A DNA stretch of 10,484 nucleotides, from positions 1 to 10,484 of the forward strand of contig CANJYY010000059.1 in the NCBI GenBank assembly GCA_947479185.1, written 5' to 3'. Below the pieces are notes generated by a model, which was given only the letters and a program-made list of their open reading frames with translations, searched no databases and was not told where the DNA came from. Source of the stretch: Caulobacteraceae bacterium. GTDB lineage: Bacteria > Pseudomonadota > Alphaproteobacteria > Caulobacterales > Caulobacteraceae. Positions 1 to 6,398 of the stretch are shown here, in pieces. Position 1 is the first letter of the stretch, and every line of letters begins with the position of its first letter. The position numbers and the translations under genes were made by a program.

Positions 1-161
1 CCCGGGTCGCGCGAAGCGCGCGCCCGAGGATAAACTCCGACTGGTGGAGGGGGCAGCGCGATCGCGAGCGGCCCCTCCTGAATTCCGATTTGTCCGGTGA
101 GGCCGGCGTCGCCCCTCCACCACGCTTCGCGCGGTCCCCCTCCCCGCTTCGCGGAGAGGAC
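1..161. repeat. GC-rich inverted-repeat cluster, non-coding
   Basis: No convincing gene is seen left of the DUF427 stop. The stretch is a mosaic of inverted repeats. TGGTGGAGGGG at 42-52 is an exact reverse complement of CCCCTCCACCA at 112-122. GCGCGAAGCG at 9-18 is matched by CGCTTCGCGC at 123-132. GGAGGGG (46-52) also pairs with CCCCTCC (72-78), around a CGCGATCGCG palindrome at 57-66. Position 8-20 forms a small CGCGC/GCGCG hairpin. Blocks built from CCCTCCCC and GCTTCGCG are typical of dispersed intergenic repeats in Caulobacterales (family resemblance from memory). They may act as terminators or processing sites between genes. Whether this is one element or several overlapping ones cannot be decided from one copy. 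Confidence 0.5.
140..158 (-). terminator. Hairpin just after the DUF427 gene, possible weak terminator
   Basis: Read on the minus strand this is an 8-bp stem with one G-U wobble (CTCTCCGC / GCGGGGAG) and a GAA loop. It begins 6 bases beyond the stop codon of the DUF427 gene. No T-run follows it on that strand, so it is at best a weak or Rho-assisted terminator, or simply part of the repeat cluster in which it lies. Confidence 0.3.
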
Positions 162-164
162 AGA

Positions 165-569
165 TCACACGTACGGCGGGTCGTGCGCATCCACGCGGGG
201 GACCGGCGCGGGCTCGTCGAGCTGGATCTCCACATGCTCCGGCGCGAAGGCAATGTAGCCGGCGAAGGCCGCGCCGTCGTCGAGCGGCTGATCGTAGGAC
301 CAGGCGACATTCTCGATGATCTTGGCGTCGCGCGAGACCGTGTACCAGGTCGCCGCGCCGAACCAGGGACTGGCCGTGGCGTGGTCATTGCGGCGCAGGA
401 AGGCCGTCTGCACATCCTCGGCCGGAAAATAGACCGCCCGGACTCCGCCCGGCTCGGTCACAAGCAGTGCGCGGGCGCTGTCGGCCAGTTCATGCCCTTC
501 GAACAGCGCGCGAGCGCGGCCGCCGGCCGCGATCAGATCGGGTCTGGTTGTCTGAACATCGTTCACCAT
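165..569 (-). CDS. DUF427 domain-containing protein
   Basis: A 134-residue protein made almost entirely of one DUF427 domain (about residues 19-117), a small beta-rich cytoplasmic fold of unknown biochemical role. Visible family features are ALFEGHELADS (21-31), VYFPAEDV (46-53), the central SPWFGAATWYTV (67-78) and ENVAWSYDQP (86-95). Many relatives carry a TxCPYKG-type motif in the centre; here the Cys and Lys are replaced (ASPWFG), as in one branch of the family. The start at 569 was chosen because AGGAGG lies 8 bases upstream; the frame stays open a further 54 codons upstream, but those residues are Arg-rich and unlike the family. It has no signal peptide or membrane segment. It stands alone, divergent from the peptide transporter. 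The domain call is firm; the function is unknown. Confidence 0.85.
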   Translation of the reverse strand: MVNDVQTTRPDLIAAGGRARALFEGHELADSARALLVTEPGGVRAVYFPAEDVQTAFLRRNDHATASPWFGAATWYTVSRDAKIIENVAWSYDQPLDDGAAFAGYIAFAPEHVEIQLDEPAPVPRVDAHDPPYV

Positions 570-577
570 GACGTGGT

Positions 578-583
578 CCTCCT
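578..583 (-). promoter_or_regulatory. Shine-Dalgarno AGGAGG of the DUF427 gene
   Basis: The minus strand reads AGGAGG, then 8 bases, then ATG. This near-ideal ribosome binding site decides the start at 569 over the longer open frame reaching 731. Confidence 0.85.
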
Positions 584-715
584 GAGAACCATAACGCCGC
601 GGCCACAGGTCGGCTCCCGAATGACGCGCCCGGCAAGCCGTTGCTTGTGAAACGCGCCCGCGCGTGATTTTCTCGCGCTCAAATCGCGCGGGTTCGGGGG
701 AATCTTGCCTTATTC

Positions 716-729
716 GGTCCGCGCGGACC
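716..729. promoter_or_regulatory. Perfect 14-bp palindrome upstream of the POT transporter
   Basis: GGTCCGCGCGGACC is a perfect palindrome lying 22 bases before the transporter ATG, within the 182-bp divergent intergenic region (570-751). A TTGCCT resembling a -35 box lies at 705-710, but no good -10 follows at normal spacing, so I do not call a promoter. The palindrome could be an operator or a hairpin in the 5' leader. No other clear signal is seen in this intergenic stretch. Confidence 0.35.
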
Positions 730-751
730 ATCGAGTCACAGGGTAGGCAGT

Positions 752-2659
752 ATGAATATCGTTATCGTGCTGGGGGTCCTCGTGACCCTGGCCACAGGCA
801 TCCCGGTGCTTCTGCAGATGCGGAACCACCCGAAGGGCCTCTTCATCCTCTTCTTCGCGGAGATGTGGGAGCGCTTCTCGTACTACGGGATGCGCGGCAT
901 CCTGATCTTCTACCTGACGCAGCACTTCCTGTTCAAAGACGACTACGCGAGCGGCCTGTACGGCTCCTACACCTCGCTGGTCTATCTGCTGCCGCTGCTG
1001 GGCGGCATCCTGGCTGACCGGTTCATCGGCACCCGCAAGGCCATCGCCTTCGGCGCGCTGCTGCTGGTCGCCGGTCACGGCATGATGGCCGTGGAAGGCA
1101 AGCCCGCCGAGCAGACCCTGAACTACCAGGGCCAGGCCTATGCCATGCAGGTCACGGGCCGCGGCTCGGACCGCAAGGTCTGCATCAAGGTCGGCGACAG
1201 CTGTCACGCCTTCGGCGCCGGCGAGAAGGGCGCGCTGAAGATCGAAGGCCTGCCGGCCGCCTCGCCGCTGCCCGCCAGCCTAGCCCAGGGCTCCTACGAG
1301 ATGAAGGAGACGCGGAATCCGACCTATGTGAACATCTTCTTCCTGGCGATTTCGCTGATCATCATGGGCGTCGGCTTCCTCAAGCCGAACATCTCCACCA
1401 TCGTCGGCCAGCTCTATCCCGAGGGCGATCCGCGCCGCGATCCGGGCTTCACCCTCTACTACTACGGCATCAACATGGGGGCCTTCTGGGCCTCGGTGCT
1501 GTGCGGCTATCTCGGCCAGACGTTCGGCTGGGGCTGGGGCTTCGGCCTGGCCGGCGCCGGCATGCTGCTCGGCTACATCGTGTTCGTGCTTGGCAAGCCG
1601 CTCCTCGAGGGCAAGGGCGAACCGCCCCACCCCGAAAAGCTGGCCAAGCCGATCATCGGCCCGCTCAACCAGGAAAACCTGATCTACCTCGCCGGCATTC
1701 TCGGCGTGGGCGTGGTCTGGATGCTGGTGCAGAGCAATGCCTTCGTCGGCCTGGTGCTGAGCCTCAGCATCATCGCCTCGCTGATCGCCATCGGCCTGAT
1801 CATCGCCTTCGTCTGCAAGACCTGGATCCAGCGCCAGCGCATGATGCTGGCCATGATCCTGATCTTCGGCGCGGTGGTGTTCTTCACCCTGTTCGAACAG
1901 GCCGGCACCTCGCTCAACCTGTTCGCCGACCGCAACGTCGACCTGTCGCTGATCAGTTCACCCATCACGCTCGACCTGTTCGGCCAGTCGTTCTTCTTCG
2001 GCACCCGGGACATGGTCATGGCCGCCGGCGTGCCGGACAACGTGCGCTGGATCGACATGGGCATCACCGCCGCCCAGACCCAGTCGTTCAACGCCGGCTT
2101 CATCCTGATCTTCGCCCCGATCTTCGCGGCGCTGTGGCTGTTCCTCGGCAAGCATAACCGCGATCCGAACCCGGTGATGAAGTTCGGCCTTGGCCTGCTT
2201 CAGGTCGGCCTCGGCTTCATGGTCATCGTCTGGGGCTCCGGCATGGCCAACTCGGCCTTCCAGATGCCGCTGATCATGCTCGGCTTCCTCTACCTGCTGC
2301 ACACCACCGGCGAGCTGTTCCTGTCGCCCGTGGGCCTGTCGGAGATCACCAAGCTGTCGATGCCCTCGGTGGTGTCGTTCATGATGGCGGTCTGGTTCCT
2401 GTCCAGCTCCATCGCCCAGTACGTCGGCGGCATCATCGCCGGCGCCATGGGCACCGAAACGGTCGGCGGCCAGGTTCTCGACCCCGCCGGCGCGCTGGCC
2501 ACCTCGCTGGACGGCTTCGGCAAGCTCGGCTGGGCCGGCATCGGCGTGGGGGTGTTCTTCATCCTGATCAGCTTCCTGGTGAAGAACTGGGGCCACGTCG
2601 GGGTGGACGGCACGCCGCACGCCGAAGTCGACGGCGACCGGCAGTCCATGCCGCACTGA
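752..2659 (+). CDS. POT/PTR2-family proton-coupled oligopeptide transporter
   Basis: An inner-membrane symporter of the major facilitator superfamily, predicted to import di- and tripeptides with protons. The family's proton-coupling ExxER motif is EMWER at 37-41, followed by FSYYGMR. The first PTR2 signature is GGILADRFIGTRK (84-96). The second is FTLYYYGINMGAF (233-245). SLNLFADRN (387-395) and the TM10 glutamate motif GELFLSPVGL (520-529, E521) are also present. At 635 residues it is longer than the roughly 500 of E. coli DtpA. The extra length comes from a hydrophobic N-terminal segment (2-21), a soluble insertion between TM3 and TM4 (about 114-190, with C144 and C151) and a long loop at about 396-445. 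The start is supported by similarity beginning at once; only a weak AGG lies upstream. It is monocistronic, ending in a strong terminator. Family assignment is firm; the actual substrate is inferred. Confidence 0.95.
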   Translation: MNIVIVLGVLVTLATGIPVLLQMRNHPKGLFILFFAEMWERFSYYGMRGILIFYLTQHFLFKDDYASGLYGSYTSLVYLLPLLGGILADRFIGTRKAIAFGALLLVAGHGMMAVEGKPAEQTLNYQGQAYAMQVTGRGSDRKVCIKVGDSCHAFGAGEKGALKIEGLPAASPLPASLAQGSYEMKETRNPTYVNIFFLAISLIIMGVGFLKPNISTIVGQLYPEGDPRRDPGFTLYYYGINMGAFWASVLCGYLGQTFGWGWGFGLAGAGMLLGYIVFVLGKPLLEGKGEPPHPEKLAKPIIGPLNQENLIYLAGILGVGVVWMLVQSNAFVGLVLSLSIIASLIAIGLIIAFVCKTWIQRQRMMLAMILIFGAVVFFTLFEQAGTSLNLFADRNVDLSLISSPITLDLFGQSFFFGTRDMVMAAGVPDNVRWIDMGITAAQTQSFNAGFILIFAPIFAALWLFLGKHNRDPNPVMKFGLGLLQVGLGFMVIVWGSGMANSAFQMPLIMLGFLYLLHTTGELFLSPVGLSEITKLSMPSVVSFMMAVWFLSSSIAQYVGGIIAGAMGTETVGGQVLDPAGALATSLDGFGKLGWAGIGVGVFFILISFLVKNWGHVGVDGTPHAEVDGDRQSMPH

Positions 2660-2684
2660 TCGCCTGATCAGCGCAGAAACGACA

Positions 2685-2720
2685 AAGGGCCCCGGGAGCG
2701 ATCCCGGGGCCCTTCTTCTT
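2685..2720. terminator. Strong bidirectional Rho-independent terminator
   Basis: A perfect 13-bp stem (AAGGGCCCCGGGA / TCCCGGGGCCCTT) closes on a GCGA tetraloop at 2698-2701. On the plus strand the stem runs into TTCTTCTT, and on the minus strand into TTTGTCGTTT. It therefore serves both the transporter gene, which ends 25 bases before it, and the convergent receptor gene, which ends at 2771. Confidence 0.93.
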
Positions 2721-2770
2721 CGACCGTCGTGCTTTGGGGCAGGGGAACGACGGCCGGAGAGGGTGTCGCC

Positions 2771-4792
2771 TCAGCCGAAAGTGTGGCGGATGCGGAAATA
2801 GATGAACGGGTCGAACGACAGCGGCCGCCGGTCGACATGGTCGAGGCCGGCGGTGTTGCGGGGGCCGGCGAAGACCTCCCGCGTACGGGTGAAATCGCGG
2901 CCGAGCAGGTTCTGCATCTCGACGCGGAAGCTGAGGTTCGGCCGAGGCTTGTACTCGGCGTAGAGCTGGACCCAGGTTCCCAGTTCGACCGTCTCGATCT
3001 GGTCGAACCGGTAGTAGCGCTCCTGGAAGCCGAGGCTGGTGTTGACGCCCCACTGGGTGCGGTACTTCGGCAGGTCCTGCGAGAAGTTGACCTCGCCCTC
3101 GAACGGCGACTGGCCGCTGATCCGGCGCGCCTCGCCGGTAATCGGGTCGTTCACCTCCGACCGGCTCCACTCGCCCCGCGCGCGGAGCAGGCCGCCCGGC
3201 ACGCCGATCCGCGTCAGCGGCAGGGCCAGGGAGACCTCGACACTGTCGCTGGTTCCGTCGCCGATGTTGCCCGGCGCGTCGAAGGCGTAGCCCGGGCCGA
3301 TGATCGGCACCCGGTCGGTGGCGTCGGTGATCTGTTCATGGACGGCGGTGAGGACGATCGCGCCGTCCTTCCAGAACTTGCGCTCCCAGGCCGCCTCGAC
3401 GGTCCACGACCTGGACGGCTCCAGGTCGGCGTTGCCGGCCGTGCCGACGCCGGTCGAGAAGGCCACCGAAGAGACGAAGTCGCCGAAATCCAGCTGGCCG
3501 ACCTCGCGCTCGACGCGCAGGCGGACCTGGTCGACCGGCGTCGGCGACCAGGTCACCGCCAGGCGAGGTTTGACGTAGGTGAACGACCGCTCCAGGTCGG
3601 TGTCGCCGGTCTGGGAAATGGTCGAGACCTCGACCCGCAGGCCGCCCTCGACCGACAGCGCCGGCGACAACCGCCAGGTGGACGAGCCGAACAGCTCGCC
3701 GCGCCGTTCCTCGACGCGCACATTGGCGGCCGGCAGGATCACCGGGACGCCGTTCTCGACATAGTCGATGCCGCTGTCGAGAAAGTTGAACGCGGCCTCG
3801 CCGCCGACTTCCATCGACCAGGTCGGGCTGGCGGTGTAGCGCAGCACGCCGCGGGCGATGCTCTCGCCGGATTCGCTGTGCTGGCTGAACAGCCCGTCGT
3901 CGGTCCCGTCGGCGAAGGCCGAGGAAAAGTCGACGTAGGACCGCTGGGCCAGGCCGGTGAACTCGAAGCGGGTCTTCGGGCCCAGCGCCCGTTCCCAGTT
4001 CGCCCCGACCTCGCCCTCGTTCTTGACCTGGTCGTCGTTGACCGACAGCTGGCCGGGGGTCGGGGCGATGATCAGGTCGTTCAGCGACCACTCGTAGTGG
4101 TCGCGGTCGAGCTTGGCGTTGATCGCCAGCCGGCCGCCCGTCAGCGGGGTCTTGAGGCCGCTCTTGAGGCTGTAGCCGCCGCCGCCGCCGGTCTCGTCCG
4201 ACAGGCTGCGGCGGATCGGCGCGCCGCTCGCGTCGTCCACGCTGCGGGGCCCCTCGCCGGCGCCGTCATCGACATAGGTGAAGGCCAGAGCCGACCAGTC
4301 GAAGGTCTTGTCGCCGCCAAACTTCTGCGTGCCTTCGAACCGGATGGCGGGCGCGGTGCGGCCGTCCTGGTAGAAGATGTCGGCGACGCCGAACAGCCAC
4401 TGGCCCGACTGGTCCTTGCGCAGGACGACGTTGGCGATGACCGTCTTGCCCTGCATGTCGATGCCGGGCGCGCCGCCGCGAATGATGTCGATCCGCTCGA
4501 CCTGTCCGGCCTGGATGCGTCGCAGGGAATCCTCGAGGCCCTCGCTCTTGGTCGCCGGACGCTGGCCGTCGATCAGCACGTTGCCGGCGGCGCCGCCGAA
4601 GCCGCGAACACCGCTGCCGCCGTCAAAGGCGAAGCCCGGAATCCGGCTGATCATGTCCATGGCCGAGTTCGGCTGGGCGGCGGCGAAGAAGGCCGCGGCA
4701 TAGGGCGTCACGCCCGTCGACTCGGACGGCCGCACGACGCCGGCCTCGGGCGTCGCGGCGGCCAGCACGGCCAGAAGCAGCGGATAACTCAT
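2771..4792 (-). CDS. TonB-dependent outer-membrane receptor
   Basis: A 673-residue outer-membrane receptor, predicted to be an active-transport gate energised by TonB-ExbBD. The N-terminus (MSYPLLLAVLAAATPEA) looks like a signal peptide but lacks the usual positive charge. The plug domain covers about residues 40-125: DMISRIPGFAFDGG (46-59), VRGFGGAAGNVLIDGQRPA (62-80), and the conserved QVERIDIIRGGAPGIDMQG (97-115). The remainder is beta-barrel with alternating aromatic strands, ending IYFRIRHTFG with Phe second to last. No classical TonB box is obvious. The start at 4792 has an AGGGG-type site 9 bases upstream; a GTG at 4861 extends the frame but adds non-signal sequence. A (GCC)5 run near 4171-4190 encodes five glycines. 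The ligand cannot be told from sequence; no siderophore, cobalamin or sugar genes lie nearby. Confidence 0.93.
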   Translation of the reverse strand: MSYPLLLAVLAAATPEAGVVRPSESTGVTPYAAAFFAAAQPNSAMDMISRIPGFAFDGGSGVRGFGGAAGNVLIDGQRPATKSEGLEDSLRRIQAGQVERIDIIRGGAPGIDMQGKTVIANVVLRKDQSGQWLFGVADIFYQDGRTAPAIRFEGTQKFGGDKTFDWSALAFTYVDDGAGEGPRSVDDASGAPIRRSLSDETGGGGGYSLKSGLKTPLTGGRLAINAKLDRDHYEWSLNDLIIAPTPGQLSVNDDQVKNEGEVGANWERALGPKTRFEFTGLAQRSYVDFSSAFADGTDDGLFSQHSESGESIARGVLRYTASPTWSMEVGGEAAFNFLDSGIDYVENGVPVILPAANVRVEERRGELFGSSTWRLSPALSVEGGLRVEVSTISQTGDTDLERSFTYVKPRLAVTWSPTPVDQVRLRVEREVGQLDFGDFVSSVAFSTGVGTAGNADLEPSRSWTVEAAWERKFWKDGAIVLTAVHEQITDATDRVPIIGPGYAFDAPGNIGDGTSDSVEVSLALPLTRIGVPGGLLRARGEWSRSEVNDPITGEARRISGQSPFEGEVNFSQDLPKYRTQWGVNTSLGFQERYYRFDQIETVELGTWVQLYAEYKPRPNLSFRVEMQNLLGRDFTRTREVFAGPRNTAGLDHVDRRPLSFDPFIYFRIRHTFG

Positions 4793-4872
4793 GACAGACG
4801 TCCCCTCTGGCCCCCCGGCCGGATTGGGGAGGACCGTGGCGGGCGCGCGCCGCTGGAGCACGTTACAAGGCC

Positions 4873-4899
4873 GAAATGTGCATTAATTCGGTGAAATGT
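4873..4899 (-). promoter_or_regulatory. AT-rich direct repeats upstream of the receptor gene
   Basis: GAAATGT occurs at 4873-4879 and again at 4893-4899, exactly 20 bp apart (about two helical turns), around ATTAATT. It is the only AT-rich island in the 134-bp gap between tldD and the receptor gene, about 80-107 bases upstream of the receptor start. This fits a regulator-binding or promoter region, but I could not assign confident -35 and -10 boxes or name a regulator. Confidence 0.35.
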
Positions 4900-4900
4900 T

Positions 4901-4920
4901 GCCGCTGATCAGTCAGCGGC
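4901..4920 (-). terminator. Hairpin after tldD, likely terminator
   Basis: An 8-bp perfect stem (GCCGCTGA / TCAGCGGC) with a 4-base loop lies 6 bases past the tldD stop. On the minus strand it is followed by AACATTTC, a short and imperfect T-run. It probably separates the tldD transcript from the receptor gene, with possible read-through. Confidence 0.55.
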
Positions 4921-4926
4921 GGGACG

Positions 4927-6357
4927 TCAGACCGCCGTGCCGCCGACCGTCAGGCCGGTGATCTTCAGCGACGGCTGCGCCACCCCGACCGGCACGCCCT
5001 GCCCCCCCTTGCCGCAGACGCCGATGCCCGGGTCCATGGCGAAGTCGTCGCCGATCATGGTGATGCGGGTCAGGGCGCTGGGGCCGTCGCCGATCAGGCT
5101 GGCGCCCTTGACCGGGGTGGTCAGCTTGCCGTCCTCGATCAGCCAGGCCTCGGTGCACTGGAAGACGAACTTGCCGTTGGTGATGTCGACCTGGCCGCCG
5201 CCGAGGTGGGTGCAGAAGATGCCCCGCTTCGTCGAGGCGATCATCTCGGCCTGGGTGTGGTCGCCCCCGAGCATGCCGGTGTTGGTCATGCGCGGCATCG
5301 GCATGTGGGCGTAGGACTCGCGCCGGGCGTTGCCGGTGGGGGCGAGGCCCATCAGCCGGGCGCTCATGCGGTCATGCATATAGCCGACGAGGATGCCGTC
5401 CTCGATCAGGATGGTGCGTTCGGTGGGCGTGCCCTCGTCGTCGACGGTCAGCGAGCCGCGGCGGCCGGGGATGGTCCCGTCGTCGAACACCGTGACGCCC
5501 GGCGCGGCGACGCGCTCGCCGATACGACCGGAAAAGGCCGAAAGGCCCTTGCGGTTGAAGTCACCCTCGAGGCCGTGGCCAACGGCTTCATGCAGCAGCA
5601 CGCCGTTCCAGCCCGGGCCGAGCACCACGTCCATCTCGCCGGCCGGGCAGTCGACGGCGTCGAGATTGGTTACGGCCTGGGCGAGGGCGAACTCGACCTG
5701 CTCCCGCCACCTGTCCGGCGAGATCCAGGCCTCGAAGCCGGCGCGGCCGCCGGCCCCGGACACGCCCGTCTCGCGGCGGCCGTCGCGCTCGACGGTGACC
5801 TGAACATTGACGCGCACCAGCGGGCGCACGTCGCGAATCAGCCGGCCATCGGCGCGCAGGATTTCCACCGTGCGGCGCTCGCCGGCCATCGAGGCCATGA
5901 CCTGGACCACGCGCGGGTCGCGGGCCCGGGCCCAGGCGTCGATCTCCTGAAGCAGGGCGACCTTGTCGGAGAAGCCCGGCGAGGCGACGGGGTCGTCCTC
6001 GCCATAGAGTTTGGTATTGGTGGCGCGCGGGGCCTCGGCGGCGATGCCGGAATAGCCGCGCCGCGCCAGCCGGGCCGAATCGCCGGCGCGGCGGATGGCC
6101 GCTTCGGAGATCTCGCTGGCGTGGGCGTAGCCGGCCGTCTCGCCGGCCACGACGCGCAGACCAAAGCCCTCGCTGGTGTCGTAGGAGGCGGTCTTGAGCC
6201 GCCCGTCGTCGAACACGAACGCCTCGCTCTCGCTGCGTTCGATGAACAGTTCCCCGTCATCGGCACCGACGAGGGCGTCGCCGAGGATAGCGCGGGCGCG
6301 ATCAGGATCGACGCCGGCGGAGTCGAGGAGCGAGGGAGCGAGTACGGAAGCGGTCAT
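4927..6357 (-). CDS. tldD: Metalloprotease TldD
   Basis: TldD is one half of the cytosolic TldD/TldE (PmbA) heterodimeric zinc peptidase, which in E. coli trims unfolded or modified peptides such as the microcin B17 leader and degrades the CcdA antitoxin (established knowledge). At 476 residues it is the usual length. The zinc site HEAVGHGLEGD starts at H256, giving HExxxH with H256, E257 and H261. The C-terminal cysteine ligand is C448 in GIGVCGKGGQG. The N-terminal domain has the family's FVFDDGRLKTASYDTSEGFGLR (48-69), and RESYAHMPMPRMTNT is at 346-360. The ATG at 6357 gives the normal N-terminus but lacks a properly spaced Shine-Dalgarno; a perfect inverted repeat abuts it. It lies 37 bases downstream of the DUF2807 gene on the same strand, so co-transcription is plausible. 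tldD beside coxB is a recurring alphaproteobacterial neighbourhood. The partner pmbA is not in the window. Confidence 0.95.
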   Translation of the reverse strand: MTASVLAPSLLDSAGVDPDRARAILGDALVGADDGELFIERSESEAFVFDDGRLKTASYDTSEGFGLRVVAGETAGYAHASEISEAAIRRAGDSARLARRGYSGIAAEAPRATNTKLYGEDDPVASPGFSDKVALLQEIDAWARARDPRVVQVMASMAGERRTVEILRADGRLIRDVRPLVRVNVQVTVERDGRRETGVSGAGGRAGFEAWISPDRWREQVEFALAQAVTNLDAVDCPAGEMDVVLGPGWNGVLLHEAVGHGLEGDFNRKGLSAFSGRIGERVAAPGVTVFDDGTIPGRRGSLTVDDEGTPTERTILIEDGILVGYMHDRMSARLMGLAPTGNARRESYAHMPMPRMTNTGMLGGDHTQAEMIASTKRGIFCTHLGGGQVDITNGKFVFQCTEAWLIEDGKLTTPVKGASLIGDGPSALTRITMIGDDFAMDPGIGVCGKGGQGVPVGVAQPSLKITGLTVGGTAV

Positions 6358-6398
6358 GCCCTACAGGTAGGGCGTTCGACCGCCCCCGTCATCCTCAT
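6354..6398 (-). CDS. 14-codon micro-ORF bridging DUF2807 and tldD (speculative)
   Basis: MRMTGAVERPTCRA. Its ATG overlaps the DUF2807 stop as ATGA (6398-6395), and its TGA overlaps the tldD ATG as ATGA (6357-6354). It has no Shine-Dalgarno of its own, so it could only be translated by termination-reinitiation from DUF2807. That would deliver ribosomes to tldD, which also lacks a good site. The arrangement is read directly from the sequence; that it is translated is inference, and chance is a fair alternative. Confidence 0.2.
   Translation of the reverse strand: MRMTGAVERPTCRA
6358..6373. repeat. Perfect inverted repeat touching the tldD start codon
   Basis: GCCCTAC, 2 bases, GTAGGGC: a 7-bp perfect dyad directly next to the tldD ATG. 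In the tldD transcript it can fold as a 6-bp stem with a 4-base loop, sequestering the only AGGG upstream of the start. It may be a protein-binding operator, a translational hairpin or a transcription-attenuating element. Confidence 0.5.

Noticed and set aside
90..650. 186-codon plus-strand frame over the DUF427 gene
   Set aside because: It is antisense to a DUF427 domain that has an ideal ribosome binding site, and it has no family features of its own.
4171..4190. (GCC)5 run inside the receptor gene as a phase-variation tract
   Set aside because: A trinucleotide repeat changes glycine number without shifting the frame, and GCC runs are common in GC-rich genes.
4793..4861. GTG start at 4861 extending the receptor by 23 residues
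   Set aside because: The extension places Pro/Gly-rich residues before the signal-like segment and skips the AGGGG site spaced correctly for the ATG at 4792.
2729..4894. 721-codon plus-strand open frame covering the whole TonB receptor gene
   Set aside because: It is antisense to a clear receptor gene. Its composition is Ala/Arg/Asp/Gly/Val-rich without domains, as expected from GC-rich codon shadows, and it also reads through the terminal hairpin and promoter region.
4901..4920. Palindromic hairpin as a mobile-element end or attachment site
   Set aside because: Its place 6 bases past the tldD stop fits a terminator better; no target duplication, integrase or transposase is in the window.
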